Shown piece after piece: positions 36,830 to 49,513 of a DNA stretch of 64,000 bases (its first letter is position 1; every line of letters starts with the position of its first letter). The DNA is from Nageia nagi (lineage: Eukaryota; Pinophyta), in assembly GCA_050084985.1 (NCBI GenBank), contig JBITNC010000002.1, forward strand, positions 11,222,001 to 11,286,000, in the 5' to 3' direction. A program made the position numbers and the translations under genes. The notes under the pieces were generated by a model that saw nothing but the letters and a program-made list of their open reading frames with translations, was not told where the DNA came from and did no database searches.

Positions 36830-37613
36830 ACGAGATTTTCATATTCCTCTAAATCCTTACCTGCTTTGTCTTTTCCACATGCATTCCCATTACTCCAAGA
36901 CTTTTCACACTTAAAACAAAGTTGCTCCTTTCTCAACTGATTCTTACTCTTGTGTTTATGTTATGAATTTAGTAATTCTTTAGTAACTTTTTGCTGCGTG
37001 TTTTCCTTATTCTTTCTTTGAGCTTTGCCTTCATGTCTTAAGTTTTCATGAGACCCAGACTTTAGTGGAGATCTAGATTTTGGTGGTGATCTAGATTTTG
37101 GTGGAGAACCTCCCTTACTCACTATGCCATGTAATTGCAAATAGCTTCTGAAAGAAAGATGCTTCCTGAATTATGGAATTTTCTTTGGTACCTGTTATAC
37201 AAATCATCAATTTCTGGAATTCCATTATCCAATGGTTGAATTCACTCTTCTGACTTTTGATTGTCAATTTGGAATTTTTGTGAATTTGAATTTCTTTGTT
37301 GAGGTGTTTGTAATGAAGAATTTTTATTCTAATTTGTTGGTGAAGATTTTTCACTTTGTTTTGTTGGCGTAGTTCCCTTATAGGATGTCTGACTATGGTG
37401 AAAATTATATTGGTCATTTTCTGGAATTGTTTTTAGCCCAAACACTTCATATATTCTATTGCTTATTTCCGCCATAGCTTTAATTGCTTCTTCTTCGAGT
37501 GTTGCCTCTTGTGGATCTATTTCCCAAGTGAGGTTTTTCTTTGGATTTGGTTCTCTTCTCCGCAGATGATATGTGTGCTTGATGGGAGGTCTTTGTTTCA
37601 TAGGAAAACCCAA
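36830..37613 (-). pseudogene. Ty3/gypsy-like gag relic
   Basis: Downstream of the primer site on the minus strand, broken frames give an N-terminal segment (MGFPMKQRPPIK from 37613). A basic, repetitive linker with KSRSPPKSRSP-type repeats lies near 37090-37050. A nucleocapsid-like LCFKCEKSWSNGNACGK lies near 36910-36860, where CFKCG..(Y/W)SPGH.C is expected; the H is lost. This is the C-terminal end of a gypsy Gag. Several stops and frameshifts are present. Pol is absent, because the element is cut off by the OTU fragment and LTR B. Confidence 0.5.
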
Positions 37614-37825
37614 TCAAAGACTAATTTGATGTGAAACTACTGAAAATATTCATTAATAATAGCCGGATTTGTTGGATCTAATAGATATGAAAATAATATG
37701 ACGGGATCTGCAATACCCAAAATCTAAAAACCCTAGATCTGATAAATCTACCCAAAACTCTTGTAGATCTACTCAAAATACTTGTGGATCTATTAGATCT
37801 TATAGATCTCTCCATAGGATGGCAA

Positions 37826-37843
37826 GATCCAAGTCTGATACCA
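37826..37843 (-). other. tRNA(iMet)-type primer-binding site
   Basis: On the minus strand TGGTATCAGACTTGGATC lies one base downstream of the LTR end at 37845. Its first ten bases match the usual plant primer site complementary to the initiator methionine tRNA. Confidence 0.8.
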
Positions 37844-37844
37844 T

Positions 37845-38922
37845 TGTAATGACCCAATTCTGATAATTTTGCAAACCCTAGCACAAAGACTAATTTCTTC
37901 CACACTTAATTCTGATTTACAAAAAATAAAATTCTGATTTATAATTTTTATGCATAAAACTAATTAAAAATCACAAACTAGGGCAAATCACAATAATCTT
38001 TAATAGATCCAAAAGAATATGAAGTACAATGTATAGATCTACTCACAAACCAATAGATCTACAATGCAATGCTTGCAAACCCTTCAAATTTGAATACCCA
38101 AAATGCAATATATCAAATCTGGTGTAGAACACTGTGAATACAACCAATAATGATGGATCTTATCAAATCTGCCCAACAAATGCCTTCAACTGGCTGAATA
38201 CTCAAAAAAGTCACTTTGCTTCTCTCAAGCTAAATGGCCCTTCCGAAAGCTTCAAAATGGATGCAAAGTGCCCGAAAATGCCTCTTAGGGTTAAAAGTTT
38301 GACTTAGAATACTAAGACTGATGCTGGAAACCCTAAAATGTGATGTAGAAGCCCTCTAATGGCTGAATAACAATCTGATCCCTCAAAATGGTGCAATGAT
38401 GCCCTAGCTGGCTGAATACACACTGAATGCTGCACAATTAATTCCAATGAAGTCCAAATGCAAACTCTAGATAGGTTTGCATTCAAGAGAGTTAGGGTTT
38501 TATTTTCGTCTCTCTCATGATCCAAAGGTTTTCATCCCTTAATCAATCTTCTACAAGTTTTCGTCCGCAAAACTAATCTCTCGTAGGGTTTCATCCACAA
38601 GAGAGATGTGATTCAGCTACAAACCAAATTCCACAAGAAGAAGAAATAATAAAACATTCAAGTTATCCAAATGAACACCCCTCACCTTCTTTTATAGACA
38701 TAATGTTCTAATCCTTCGTTGACGAATCCCAAGGTACCCATTATGACTTAAGGCTTAGTTTACAAAAAAAAAAGAAAAATAATTAATGTTATGTCTTCTA
38801 AAACATTACCATTATATCTCCCCCTTTATTATTTAATTATTTTCTTTTATTTTTATTTATTATTTTTACTTTATTAAGCCACATAAAATACCATGCAAAT
38901 AATAGAAAATGCAGACATTACA
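37845..38922 (-). mobile_element. 5' LTR of a gypsy-like retrotransposon
   Basis: This 1,078-bp unit on the minus strand starts TGTAATGTC and ends GTCATTACA, with perfect 7-bp terminal inverted repeats TGTAATG/CATTACA. The primer site follows immediately. It has words typical of LTR R/U5 such as repeated GTAGATCTA-like segments. The 3' LTR was not found, because the body is truncated near 36.68 kb. Confidence 0.8.
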
Positions 38923-39733
38923 TTATTACCAACATAAATGTTTTAATAAATCAAGTCTTCAAGATTACCAAAGTTACAATTTCATAAAACAAGGTTAAAA
39001 GTAACTAAGAAATTAAATGTTTAAACAATGTGAACATAACAGGAATATATAAATCCAGAGCAAGAACACCCTTACAATTTTATTCATGTAAGTATATAAA
39101 TATCCACGCAAGAGAAGGACCTATTCAAAGAAAATAAGGAGCAAAGATGAATGCCAAAAGCTGGATACCAACTCTAGATACTAGAGTTACCACATGCTGG
39201 TATATTTGTCCTCCTCTCTTAGGATCCTTGAATAACCACCACACCACAATATATATGATTATATACATAGCTCACCTTACCTTGTTCTATTTGACTAATA
39301 CTAGCTCTACAGTGTAAGTTATCTAATTTTTGTTTTGTGCAAGCCAACCATTGCCTCCTATGTCTATATTACTCATTATCCCAAATTACATTGTCCTCAT
39401 GGTTCTCACCCCAAGAACCATTCATACCATAGTCATGACATTCAGATTCGATAAATAATCCTTTGGGTTCAAACTTCAAACTTTTGAAATTCAGCCAACT
39501 GGACAATATTTGTTAAAAGAGAAATAAATTGAAAATGTAAAAGTATACTAGATATATATAACATGCAATAAGTGGCAATTATTCAAGAATCTTCATAGAT
39601 TATTAGACAAAAAACATATATTTGTGAAAATAAGTGATTTTTGCCAATTTTTTAAGCAATCATTCATTTTCATTGACTAGGAGAATATTCAACCACACAA
39701 ACAGAATATTCACAAAACTTTGTGAATATGATC
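38923..39733. other. Intron 3 spacer; nothing recognised
   Basis: AT-rich sequence between the gypsy LTR and the copia element, with no feature that I can assign. Confidence 0.4.
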
Positions 39734-39833
39734 CATGTTAGAATAATTAATACACTAAGAACTTTAAGTATTTAGAATAATTTGGATATTAGTATTAGTG
39801 ATAATGTTGGATAATAATTATATTAGAGTTTTG

Positions 39834-39913
39834 TGATAGTTCATATATTTTATTACTCTATGGGAATGTACTCCCGAACAAAGGTTACTCTTGACTCTCT
39901 CATTGTCTCTGAT
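39834..39913 (+). mobile_element. Copia 5' LTR, 3' portion
   Basis: TGATAGTTCATATATTTT to CATTGTCTCTGA matches the 3' copy at 43029-43091 continued at 51093-51147. The copia primer site TGGTATCAGAGAAGG follows at 39915. The LTR probably starts upstream (a TGTTAGAATAAT at about 39735 is a candidate), but the 3' copy lacks that part, so the true start is uncertain. Confidence 0.6.
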
Positions 39914-39914
39914 A

Positions 39915-39929
39915 TGGTATCAGAGAAGG
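39915..39929 (+). other. Copia primer-binding site
   Basis: TGGTATCAGAGAAGG directly follows the LTR match; TGGTATCAGAG is the standard plant copia site for initiator-Met tRNA priming. It sets the element on the plus strand. Confidence 0.8.
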
Positions 39930-40991
39930 TTCAAGCATGAAAACCATGGTCTTCCTTGTTGCCATAAGCTTGGTAAAGAGTGTTGCTTGAATTCATTTTG
40001 TGCACCCACAATGTGCCCTCGGAATGATTATTGTGAGATCAGATCTACCGTATTACAAATGCCTACCCTCGAGATGACTATGTTATGAAGGCAAGCAATC
40101 TGCCCATTGTGTTTGAGAAAGCTGGAGCATAAGAAGTTGTCATTCAACCTGCGCTTTAGCAAAGTCTGTAACAATTAGCAACGTGTAACATTGTGAGGAG
40201 CACCCCATATTGGACTGTTTGAAGTTTGATCCAGACCTACAAACAGACTACACGAGCACCTACTTTTGTTTAGCACGTGCGAAGGAGTACAAGATGTCAT
40301 GAACATTGTGTGAAGTATACACAACAACAAATCATTTGAATGCATTCAAAAATTTGGGCATACAAACAAAAGAAACGACATCGTGAATGAGTTTGCCAAG
40401 CAGTGTGTAGAAAACAAGCACAACACCAACATTGGAGAAAGCTACGCATTGCCCTTTCATCCTGCACACATGCCTGCGTAGGGAAGACACAAGTGTAGTG
40501 AAGCCAGCACTTAGATCCCACACTTTCTCTACAGGTTCATGTGATTTGCAGAAGTTTGTTTGTTGTGGAAATGGAACGAAACTTTTCGTTAGCTAATTAT
40601 TTATTTTAGTAACCTCTTTGGTGAACATGTCCAACGCACACAAACAAATTTAATTGAAACAAGTTGATTTGCTTATAATCTTCAGCCCTATCTGCCAAGA
40701 CGTGAAGGAAATGAAGTTTAACACCTAAAAAATGAAATGCAATTTTTCCAACAGATGATTTACTTAAGTAAAGTCTAATCTTTAATTACCCACCTGCCCA
40801 ATTCTAACTGCCACACGATTAAAACCTAAAATGTTTGATTAAAACAAGTTCGGTCTGTCCAGTAATTCACAAAGGTAACAAAGCTTTCTATTTGACGGAA
40901 TAGAAGGCTGCCCAAAGTTTTTTGCCAAGACATAATATAAAATAATAGAGTCTTAACACTGAAGAACAAAATCAAATCTCTTTATTATTTG

Positions 40992-41100
40992 ACCAAGGTG
41001 GAGTCATGGTGCATTGGTGGAACAACAAACTTGAAACCAAGAGGTCATAAGTTCAAATCTTCATAAAGTTAATATTTTTGACTTGTGCCTGAATTTTTTT
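40992..41100 (+). repeat. tRNA-derived SINE-like insertion
   Basis: A tRNA-like head has an A-box-like TGGTGCATTGG (41007-41017) and a B-box-like AGTTCAAATCT (41050-41060) at the normal spacing, with GAAACCAAGAGGTCATAAG between, as in tRNA-type plant SINE heads. A T-rich tail follows. It lies between the copia primer site and gag. No intact tRNA cloverleaf is formed. Confidence 0.55.
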
Positions 41101-41387
41101 TAGCATATGTTGAAAAAGTTAAAGGTGATATTTTTTGAAAGAAAAACAAATGTTTAATCTTTCAAAATAATTTGATACCTTTGAGGAAAAATTGAAGGCA
41201 GGGGCAAATATTTTTGAAACTACATGAGAAAAAGAGATTTTTCTTGAAGAGTGGTGGTTTAATAATCCAAACCATAAACTATTCAAGTTTGAGAAAGTGA
41301 ACTTGCAAGACAAAAATCGCCCTTCCCACCACTAAAATTTTGCTCCCTGATTCTCAAGTTTTGAGAGGAAACTATGTTGCCTAGAAG

Positions 41388-43010
41388 ATGAAGATTCAGG
41401 CAATCTTGGGGTTTGAACGCTTGTGGGAAATTGTTACTGCCATAGAACAGCATCCACAGATGGCTGGTGGAGCCCAAATAAAGTTTGATCAATGCAACAA
41501 AAAGGTATATATAATCATCTTACTTAGCATCTCAGATGATGTTCAACCCTATTGTCGTGACTCCAAAGATGTTGTCGATGCATGGAAAACATTGCAACAA
41601 GTGTTTGCCTCAAAGAATCAAAATCAGATTCCACAATTGCAAAGACAATTACACACTTTGAAACTGAAAGGTGGTGACAAAATGGAGTCCTTGCTTCGTA
41701 GAGTTGTAGAACTTCGCACCTCCCTACAAGCACTAGGAGAGACAATAGAAGATAAGAGCACTCTCGAAGGCATATCACACCTTTGTAATATCATTGAACA
41801 TCTTGAAGCAAACACCTAACTTTGAAGAGTTGGTAAATATGTTGCAAAAGGAAGAAGCATTTCCATGACAATTCAAATGAAGAAGAGAATGCCATGATGT
41901 CCAACAAAATAGGCAAGAAGCCTTTTGGAGAAAAGGGCAAAGGCAAGAATTTCTCAAAGCCCAATAACAAACAGAAGAAAAATTGTTTGATTTGCAAAAA
42001 GGAAGGGCATGAATTGCAAGCTTGCTAGTACAATTCTTTTGCTCAAGGATCTTCAAGCAACAAGAATCAAAAATAAAAAGGACCACCACCCAAGAACCAA
42101 GAGAAGTAGAGAAGTAAAAGACCACCTCAACAAAGACAGCAACAAGGCAATGTTGCTAATGATGTTGAAGAGGACACTAAAAATTTTGCTCTTGTTCATC
42201 AATAACAACCACTTGGTATGTTGATTATGGTGATTCCAAGCACAAGACTGGCCGAAAGGATTGGTTTATTTCCTTGGATGAAAGATCCTATATTGGTCAA
42301 GTACAGTTGGGTGATGACACACCCTATAACATGAAGGCAAGGGAGATGCACAAGTACGTTTTGGGAAGCACAACTATCAAATAAAGGAGGTCTTGTATGT
42401 GCCTAGTCTCACAAAGAATCTCTCGTCTATCAAGCACATGTTGGATAACAACCTGAAAGTGGAATTTGATATTGTGAATGGGAAGAAATGTTGTTTCATT
42501 CAAGACAAATCTAGAGATTCTCACATTGTGGTTAAAGCTTCAAAAGTTGGGTAGATGTTCTTACTTAATGTTATAGCTTCAAACAATCAAGCACTCACTG
42601 ATTGTGTTACGGATGTCACCACTCTTTGGCATCGACGATATGGACACATGAATCCCAATTGATTGGTCACTCTGCAAGAGAGGAATATGGTATGTGGTCT
42701 TCCATCTCTTGTTTCTCCTACTAACATATGTTCTACTTGTATAGCAGATTAACAAGGAAGAATTCCATTTTAGGCTAGCAGAAATCATGTTATAAGACCT
42801 CTTGATCCAATTCATTTCAACCTATGCAAACCCATAACGGCTAGCCACATCGGTCTCAAATATTTCCTACTATTTTTTGATGACTAATCCAAAAAGATGT
42901 GGGTGTCTTGTTTAAAGACAAAAGATGAAACCTTTCAATATTTAAAGGAGTTCAAAGCGCATGTGGAGAATGCTACTAATTGTCATATCCATGTACTCTG
43001 ATAATATCAA
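41388..43010 (+). pseudogene. Ty1/copia gag-protease-integrase relic, RT missing
   Basis: The first open segment (41388-41819) is a copia Gag (UBN2-like: LWEIVTAIEQH, AWKTLQQVFASKN, LKGGDKMESLLRRV). A CCHC knuckle CLICKKEGHELQAC follows (about 41985-42027). Next come a decayed protease region (TWYVDYGDSKH) and a GAG-pre-integrase domain with LWHRRYGHMN (about 42625). The integrase core start (KYFLLFFDD...KMWVSCLKTKDE) comes last. At about 43010 it passes directly into a purine tract (CAAGGGGGAGA) and the 3' LTR, so the rest of integrase and all of reverse transcriptase and RNase H are deleted. Several frameshifts and stops are present. Confidence 0.85.
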
Positions 43011-43028
43011 GGGGGAGACTACACATTA

Positions 43029-43091
43029 TGATAGTTCATATATTTTTTTACTCTATAGTTCTGTAACTCTCAAACACCCCATGTATTTAAG
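43029..43091 (+). mobile_element. Copia 3' LTR, left part
   Basis: It matches the 5' LTR portion from TGATAGTTCATATATTT onward and follows the polypurine tract. It is interrupted after TATTTAAG (43084-43091) by the outer hAT; the remaining LTR resumes at 51085. Confidence 0.7.
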
Positions 43092-44164
43092 CAGAGTTAT
43101 CAAGTTCGTCGGTTAGGAGCCCAAATCTTGTCCAATCTGCCAATGAGTTCTAGCAGGGTCTGGCTAGTTCCCGTTAGGTTTGTTAGGAAACAATCCCGAG
43201 GAGAAACCGAACATACCCAAGAAAACCCGGACAGAAACACGATTGTAGGCAACTAGAGGCAACTTTTTTGCATTTTTTTAATATATTTTTTATTTGACTT
43301 TGACCAATTCTGACTTGAAAACCCTAAAAGTTACCTCTAAAGCGCATGAAACCTCTAAACTACTTCATTTTTAATATATTTTTTATTTGCATTTTTTTAA
43401 TATATTTTTTTATTTGACTTTGACCAATTCTTGTTCATTTCTTTTGCAAACAACAAATTTTATTCCAAAAGGTTAAGCATTGGTTGAGAGTTGAAGAGTG
43501 ATTGTTAAAGCTTGTACAAGGATTGTATTGTCATTCGTACTCATTTGCAAATGTTCATTGCTTGCCAAGAAAATTGTAGAAAGATTTTTTTTGCAAAGAG
43601 GTAAGTTTTTTTCATTTTTTTCTTCCATTTTTGTTTCAATCTTAAAGTTGAAACTTGAAACAAATTATTTGCTTTGAATTTGTTTATATATGGTTTTTCC
43701 ATTCTTTTATGAATGTATGAAAAATTCAAAAGAGCTAAGTTTTTTCTTGCCATAAGAATCACAATGGCAACTAGTTCTACCAATACAAGTCAACCTAAGT
43801 TCAAAACAGATCCTTATTCTCCTCCATGAAAACATGTTGAAATGATACAATCAATTCCAGGTGGTGGGGTTTACATTTGGAAATGCAATGGATGTGGTGT
43901 TCAATATTCTAGTTCATATTTTTGAATTAAAGCCCGTTTGTGTGGAATACCTAGAAAAGGAATCAAAGCTTGCCCTAGAAAGAATGGTGTACTTATGCCA
44001 TCGAATACAACAGTAAGATATATTATGGAGCAAGAATAAGCAGATGAACGAGACTCCAATAAAGAAAATCAACCCTTACTTAAAAAAAAGATCCAAAGGA
44101 ATACTGCCCACATCTATTCCCAATATCATAGTAGAAAACTATATGTTCAAACACAAAGTTGTTA

Positions 44165-45060
44165 GTCACACAATGACACTGAGAGGAGGGGTGAATCAGT
44201 GTAGTAAATTAATTCCTCAATATTTCAAACCAAAGTAATACAAAATTGAAACCATACACAACAACACACAAATTCTAAAAATACAATAACACATTTAACG
44301 AGGTTCACCAATTTGGTTACATCCCCGAAAATGACTGCTTAGACTTCCATCCAAATCCACCCTTTGCAAAGCACCAACTTCACAAACAATTTGCCAACAC
44401 CCATTGGAAGGAGCACCAACCCCTAACTTTACTAGCACCAACTGGAAGGAGACACCAATCCCCTAATTTACCAGCACCAACTAGAAAATCATAAAACTCT
44501 AATGGAGATAATTAAACCCTATCAAAAAACCCTGAATGGTCTAGCTCATAAAACTCATTATTTGAATGCTTTTGTCCAATCTTTGCAATCTTCAACACCC
44601 TGCACACTCATACACTTCTTGGATCCAACCATCTCTCACACCCTAAAAACAAACCCTTGCTTTTTTGGCCTTTTAAAGCAAGAAAAACGTAATCTAGCCT
44701 CCAAACACCCCCTACACTAACGGGCCTCCAAATCGCCCCTAACCAAAATGCCTTGAATGAAGGTCAAATCTTTAGAAAAGGTAGGTATATTTATATTTGT
44801 TGGAAAGGTCTCTTAGAGGGCTATCTAATGAATAAATAATCAACTCAATTAGATGCCTCTATCAAAATTTATGCCCTTCTAAACATGACTAATACATTCT
44901 CAAACAATTCCACTTACTGTCCACTTACAACATCATGGCAGATACATAATAACTTCACCAATACATGCCCAACAAAGTGTGTTGACAACAATGACAAAAA
45001 CTTGCTCAACAAAAGTTAACAGCCCAATCCCACTACAAACAAAATACCAAGGGGACATTT
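44165..45060. other. Unclassified non-coding insert within the outer hAT
   Basis: Between the BED-finger part and the transposase core there are about 900 bp unlike either, starting near a GAGAGGAGGGGTGAATCAG tract. That wording is common at the edges of plant repeats. Around 44400-44480 GGAAGGAG(A)CACCAA.CCC is repeated. The exact ends and target duplication were not resolved; an intron is an alternative. Confidence 0.35.
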
Positions 45061-45598
45061 GGAGATGGCATCTCAAAATGAGAGTAGAGACATTGTCGAC
45101 CAACATGTAGCAAAATGTATTGATGCAAATGGGTTATCTTTCAATGTTGTTTGATCTCCATATTGGAAAGAAATGTTGAGAAAAGTTAATGAAGCTCCAA
45201 AAGGGTACAACGGTCCTCGTCCTCGTTATGAGAAGTTTTCTGGCACCTTGTTGGAGAAAAAGGTCACGATGGTTGAAGATTCTTTTCAGCCCATAAGGGA
45301 TTCATGGATTGAGACAAGTGTGTCCATTGATTCATATAGTTGAAAAGATGCAAAAAATCAAACCTCTATCCATGTCATAGCGGTGTCCCCTAAAGGGAAA
45401 ATGTTTTTGCAAGTCGTGGATTGTGAGGGGCAAGTAGAAGATGGACAATTTATTGTTGATATTCTCATCGAAGCCATTGAGCAAGAGGGACCCCGCAATG
45501 TTGTTCAAGTCATAACGGACAACAATAAGAATTGTAGAGTTGTTGGGTTGTTGGTTGAAGAACAATATTCACGTATCTTTTGGACACCCTATGTAGTC

Positions 45599-48500
45599 CA
45601 TAGTTGTAAAAATCGAATCGGAATCGAATAAAATCGAAATCGACCAATCAAATGATCCGATTCAAATTGGATCCGATTTTTTTCAAAAAAGTGTTTATCC
45701 GATCTTTTCTGATTCCAATTTGCGATTTTTTAGACAAAAAATTGCAAATTTTTTGAAAAAAATGGGCAAAGAATCAGCCAACGATTTTTCAGGAGTAAAT
45801 CCGATTTTTTGGCCGATTCGATTCTTAAAAAAATGCGATTCCCGATTAAAAAATCGGCAAAAAATCGTCTAGTCATCTTGGGCGCGGGTAGAAGGGTTTA
45901 AGTCACCAAAAAACTCAATCATTTCATTTTGTTTTGCATTCTAGAGCTGAGAGGAGCTGAGCTAACACCATTTTCAACAAGTTTGAAGAGATTCCAAGTA
46001 AGTTTCCAACTTTCCAATGCTTTGTGAGTTTTGATGGTATTTTTTATTTTCTCTTCAAGGCTTTAGCTATTTGTTTTTTTCTTTTTTGTTTGTTTTTGCA
46101 ACTACAAGTATGAGTTCTCCAGGCCGTAGGAAAGATAGGACAGATGTTGCTTGGCCATATATCACAGAGACTAAAATAGCAAACACTTTTATTTGCAATT
46201 TTTGTAGGGAACCTATTGGTGGAGGTATTTACAGAATGAAATTTCACTTAGCAAGAATGGCTAGGAATAATGTTAGACCTTGCCCTAAGGTGGATCAAGA
46301 TGTCTAGAGGCAAATGGTTGCCATCATAGAAGTCAAGGCAGCAAAGAAGCAGGCAAAGAAAAGAACAAAATCAGAAATTGCCAAATGGTTTCCACCAACT
46401 CCCACTCCGCCTCCACCTCCAGGGTTTCCATGGATAGGTTCTACCTAGAGCCATTTCTTTGAAGAGGGCGATGCTAGTGGTAGTGCAATAGCTGCAACAA
46501 CAAAACAAACCCCCACCAGGAAGATGAGGAATCCAGCAAGCTCTACTAGTGCAATGCGGTGTGATTTTTTTGCACCTCGTGGTGGCCAAACCACACTCAA
46601 TCAATCATGGAATAAAGATAAGTTTGAGGAAGCCAGAAAGGCAATTGCAAATTTCTGGTATTACTCTAATCTTTCCTTCAATGTGGCGAACATGCCATAT
46701 TGGGAGTACATGGTTAGAGCTATTGCTGCTTGTCGTGTTGGATTCAAAACACCAACTTACAATGATTTGAGAGGTCCTATGCTGGATGTAGCTGTTTTAG
46801 ATTGCAGGAGGGTTCTTGATGAGCAAAAGAAGATTTGGAGAAGAAAGGGTTGCAGCATTCTTAGCGACGGTTGGACCGATACACGAGGGAGAACTTTGTT
46901 GAACTTTTTGGCTGCTTCTTCAGGAGGTCTGGTATACTTGAAGTCAATGGATGCATCAGGTGAAATAAAAAATAGTGATTATTTATTTGGCCAGTTACAG
47001 ATAGTCATTGAGGAGGTGGGGGCTGAGAACGTTGTGCAAGTATATTTATTATTTTTTATCTATTTTGTTTCAGTTTATTTGTGCATGTTCTCATTTTTTT
47101 ATTTAAATTTTTAATAATTAAAATTTAATTCATCTAAGTTTAAAACATAACTTTAAATTTTATGTTGTGCACATTGTAGGTTATCACGGATAACACTTTT
47201 GCATACGTTAAAGCAAGGGAAACGATTGAGAAAGAATACCCTACCATATTTTGGACTCCTTGTGCCGCACATGTCATCGACTTACATCTTAAGAACATTG
47301 GAAGGGTAGATTGGATCAAAGAGGTTGTGGAAACAACAAAGAATATCACCAAATATATCTACAATCATGCTTGGGTCCTCCATTTAATGAGGACAGATTT
47401 CACAAATGGAAAGGGTCTAATACGTCCTAGTAAATTTTTTATTATTTCCCAGCTTTCAATTTATTGCATTTATTATTATTTTATATTCTATTTTTTTTAT
47501 TTTTCATTAAATTAAATTTATGAATTTTGCATGCAACCACTACACGATTTACAACATCATTTCTTACATTGCAGAGTATTTTTAATACTCGAATTGCATT
47601 GAAACAAATGTTTGTGAGCAACAAGTGGATGGTGTCAAGATATGCACGTGAACCAGAGGGCAAGAATATCTTTAATTGTATCTTTGATGATGATTATCGG
47701 ACGGATGCCCTTCAGATTTTGAGGGTATAATTTTATTTCAATTTTCAACTTTTTCACTTTTCTACTGTTTGAAATTCTGAATCATTCCATATTGAATTGA
47801 TTAAATATTAATTCATTAAAATTGTTATTAATTTAGTAGTATAATTGATAATTCACTTTGCAAATTACAGAGCCCTTAGTGAGGGTGTTTTGCCTTGTGG
47901 ACTCAGAGAAGCCATCCATGGGGTATGTGTATGAGGCGATAGATAAGGCAAAAGAGGCCATATCTGCTTTTTTCGATTATCAAGCATCAAAGATTTCAGT
48001 ACATTTGGGACATGGTTTATTGTAGGTGGTATACTCAATTGCATTAGCCTCTACATGGAGCGGGGATTTACTTGAACCCAAAGTTCTTCTATCCAGACAA
48101 TTTTGATCCATTGAATGGGGAGATTAACGCAGGTATCCAATAGTAAATATTAATCAACTTTGAGGATTTTGCCTTCAATTTTCAACTTAACCTATTGAAT
48201 TTGAATATATGGATTCTGATGGGCATTTAAATTTTGTAGGTCTCCACAAGGATATTAACTGTTTGGTGCTAGATAAGGAGATTAGGACCAAAATTTTCAG
48301 AATAGAGCTTCAAGATTACAAGAAAGCACAAGGCTATTTGTTCTCATCCCCAAAATGTATAGAATCAAGGACAACTCTAGCTCCAGGTAACAAAATGCAT
48401 TTTCAATCTTTTTAAAGTGAATTGCCCAATTAGTAACATCTTGAAAAATGCATATCTTATTTGTTTTTTCTGCTGTTTTTTTTAAGATCTATGGTGGAAG

Positions 48501-49513
48501 GATTATGGCGGTAATACGCCAAATCTTCAAAAAGGTGCCATAAAAATCTTACCCCAACCAGCTAGTTCTTTTGGATGTGAGCGAAACTGGAGCACTTTTG
48601 AGCAAATTCATTCAAAGAAGCACAGAAGGCTCACCCATGAGCACTTGAATGATTTGGTTTTTGTGCATTACAACCTTCGCCTCCGTCATAGACAAATTGA
48701 AGGAACAAGTAATGATGCAATAGAGTTGAATGAGATTGATGCAAGTGATGTGTGGGCTTCATGTTTGAAGGATGTGCCATAAGAGGTTAGAGATTTTGAT
48801 TTCAATTTTCAACTTATAGATTAGCTATTGAATTTGATTTTGAATATATTTTATCAGCTTTTGATGGGCAATGCATTTTGATTTTACAGCCTCAAGATTT
48901 TGATTTCACCTTTGAAGAGTATCAAAGAATGGAAGAACAAGCTCTTGTAATGGGTGAGGAAGCTGAAAGGGTGGCAACGGAAGCTAAAAGGGCCCAAGGG
49001 GGTACATTTGCAGTAGGACCATCACATAGAGGAGATGCTCTTGAAGATGATATTGATGATGATGAACCTCTAATAACAACTAGGTCTAGGGTTGCAAAAG
49101 AGAGATTGTGAAAGGCAAAACATGGATGATAGCTCATAGCAATGTTGTAGTACCAATCACTAGATGAATGTTTTGAATCTTGTGATTTAGATTTTGTTAT
49201 GTCACATTGAAAATCTTTAATGTTTTTTATCCTTGACACTTGACATTCGATATGTAATATTGAACTCTACAATTTCTTTAGTATGCAATGTTGGATATTT
49301 TATGTGTTCTTCTATATGGAATGTTGTCTATTTGATGTGCAATATTCAGATTTAGCTAAGATTGATTTGTTTTAATATCAAATAGGGGAAATTCCTTCAT
49401 TTTTTCTCCATGCCAATTTTATTCGATTTTTTTGCCGATTTTATCCAATTTTTCAAAAAATCAGAATCCTGGAACCAAACGATTCCGATTCGATTCTGAT
49501 ATTTTTAACTATG
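45599..49513 (+). mobile_element. Inner hAT transposon, nearly complete
   Basis: This 3,915-bp unit starts CATAGTTGTAAAAATC and ends TATTTTTAACTATG, matching inverted repeats. The 8-bp flanks are ATGTAGTC (45591-45598) and GTGCAGTC (49514-49521), a target duplication differing by two transitions. It splits the outer transposase inside a FWTPCAVHSLNL-type motif. Both subterminal regions are filled with TCCGAT/ATCGGA words in both orientations, probably transposase-binding sites. Confidence 0.9.
46110..49111 (+). pseudogene. Inner hAT transposase, multi-exon, few defects
   Basis: It starts MSSPGRRKDRTDVAW at 46110 with a BED finger (FICNFCREPIGGGIYRMKFHLA). A Pro-rich linker follows, then a DUF659-type core (CSILSDGWTDTRGR, VVQVITDNT, FWTPCAAHVIDLHLKNIG). 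After TTRFTTSFLTLQSI comes the C-terminal dimerisation domain (SSFGCERNWSTFEQIHSKK, LNDLVFVHYNLRL) at about 48570-48690, and an acidic last exon ends at 49111. The intron 47040-47179 has clean GT/AG borders; other introns separate the remaining blocks. Stops at 46305, 46446 and 48780, each one C-to-T step from a Gln codon, disable it. It is less decayed than its host hAT, as nesting predicts. Confidence 0.85.
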
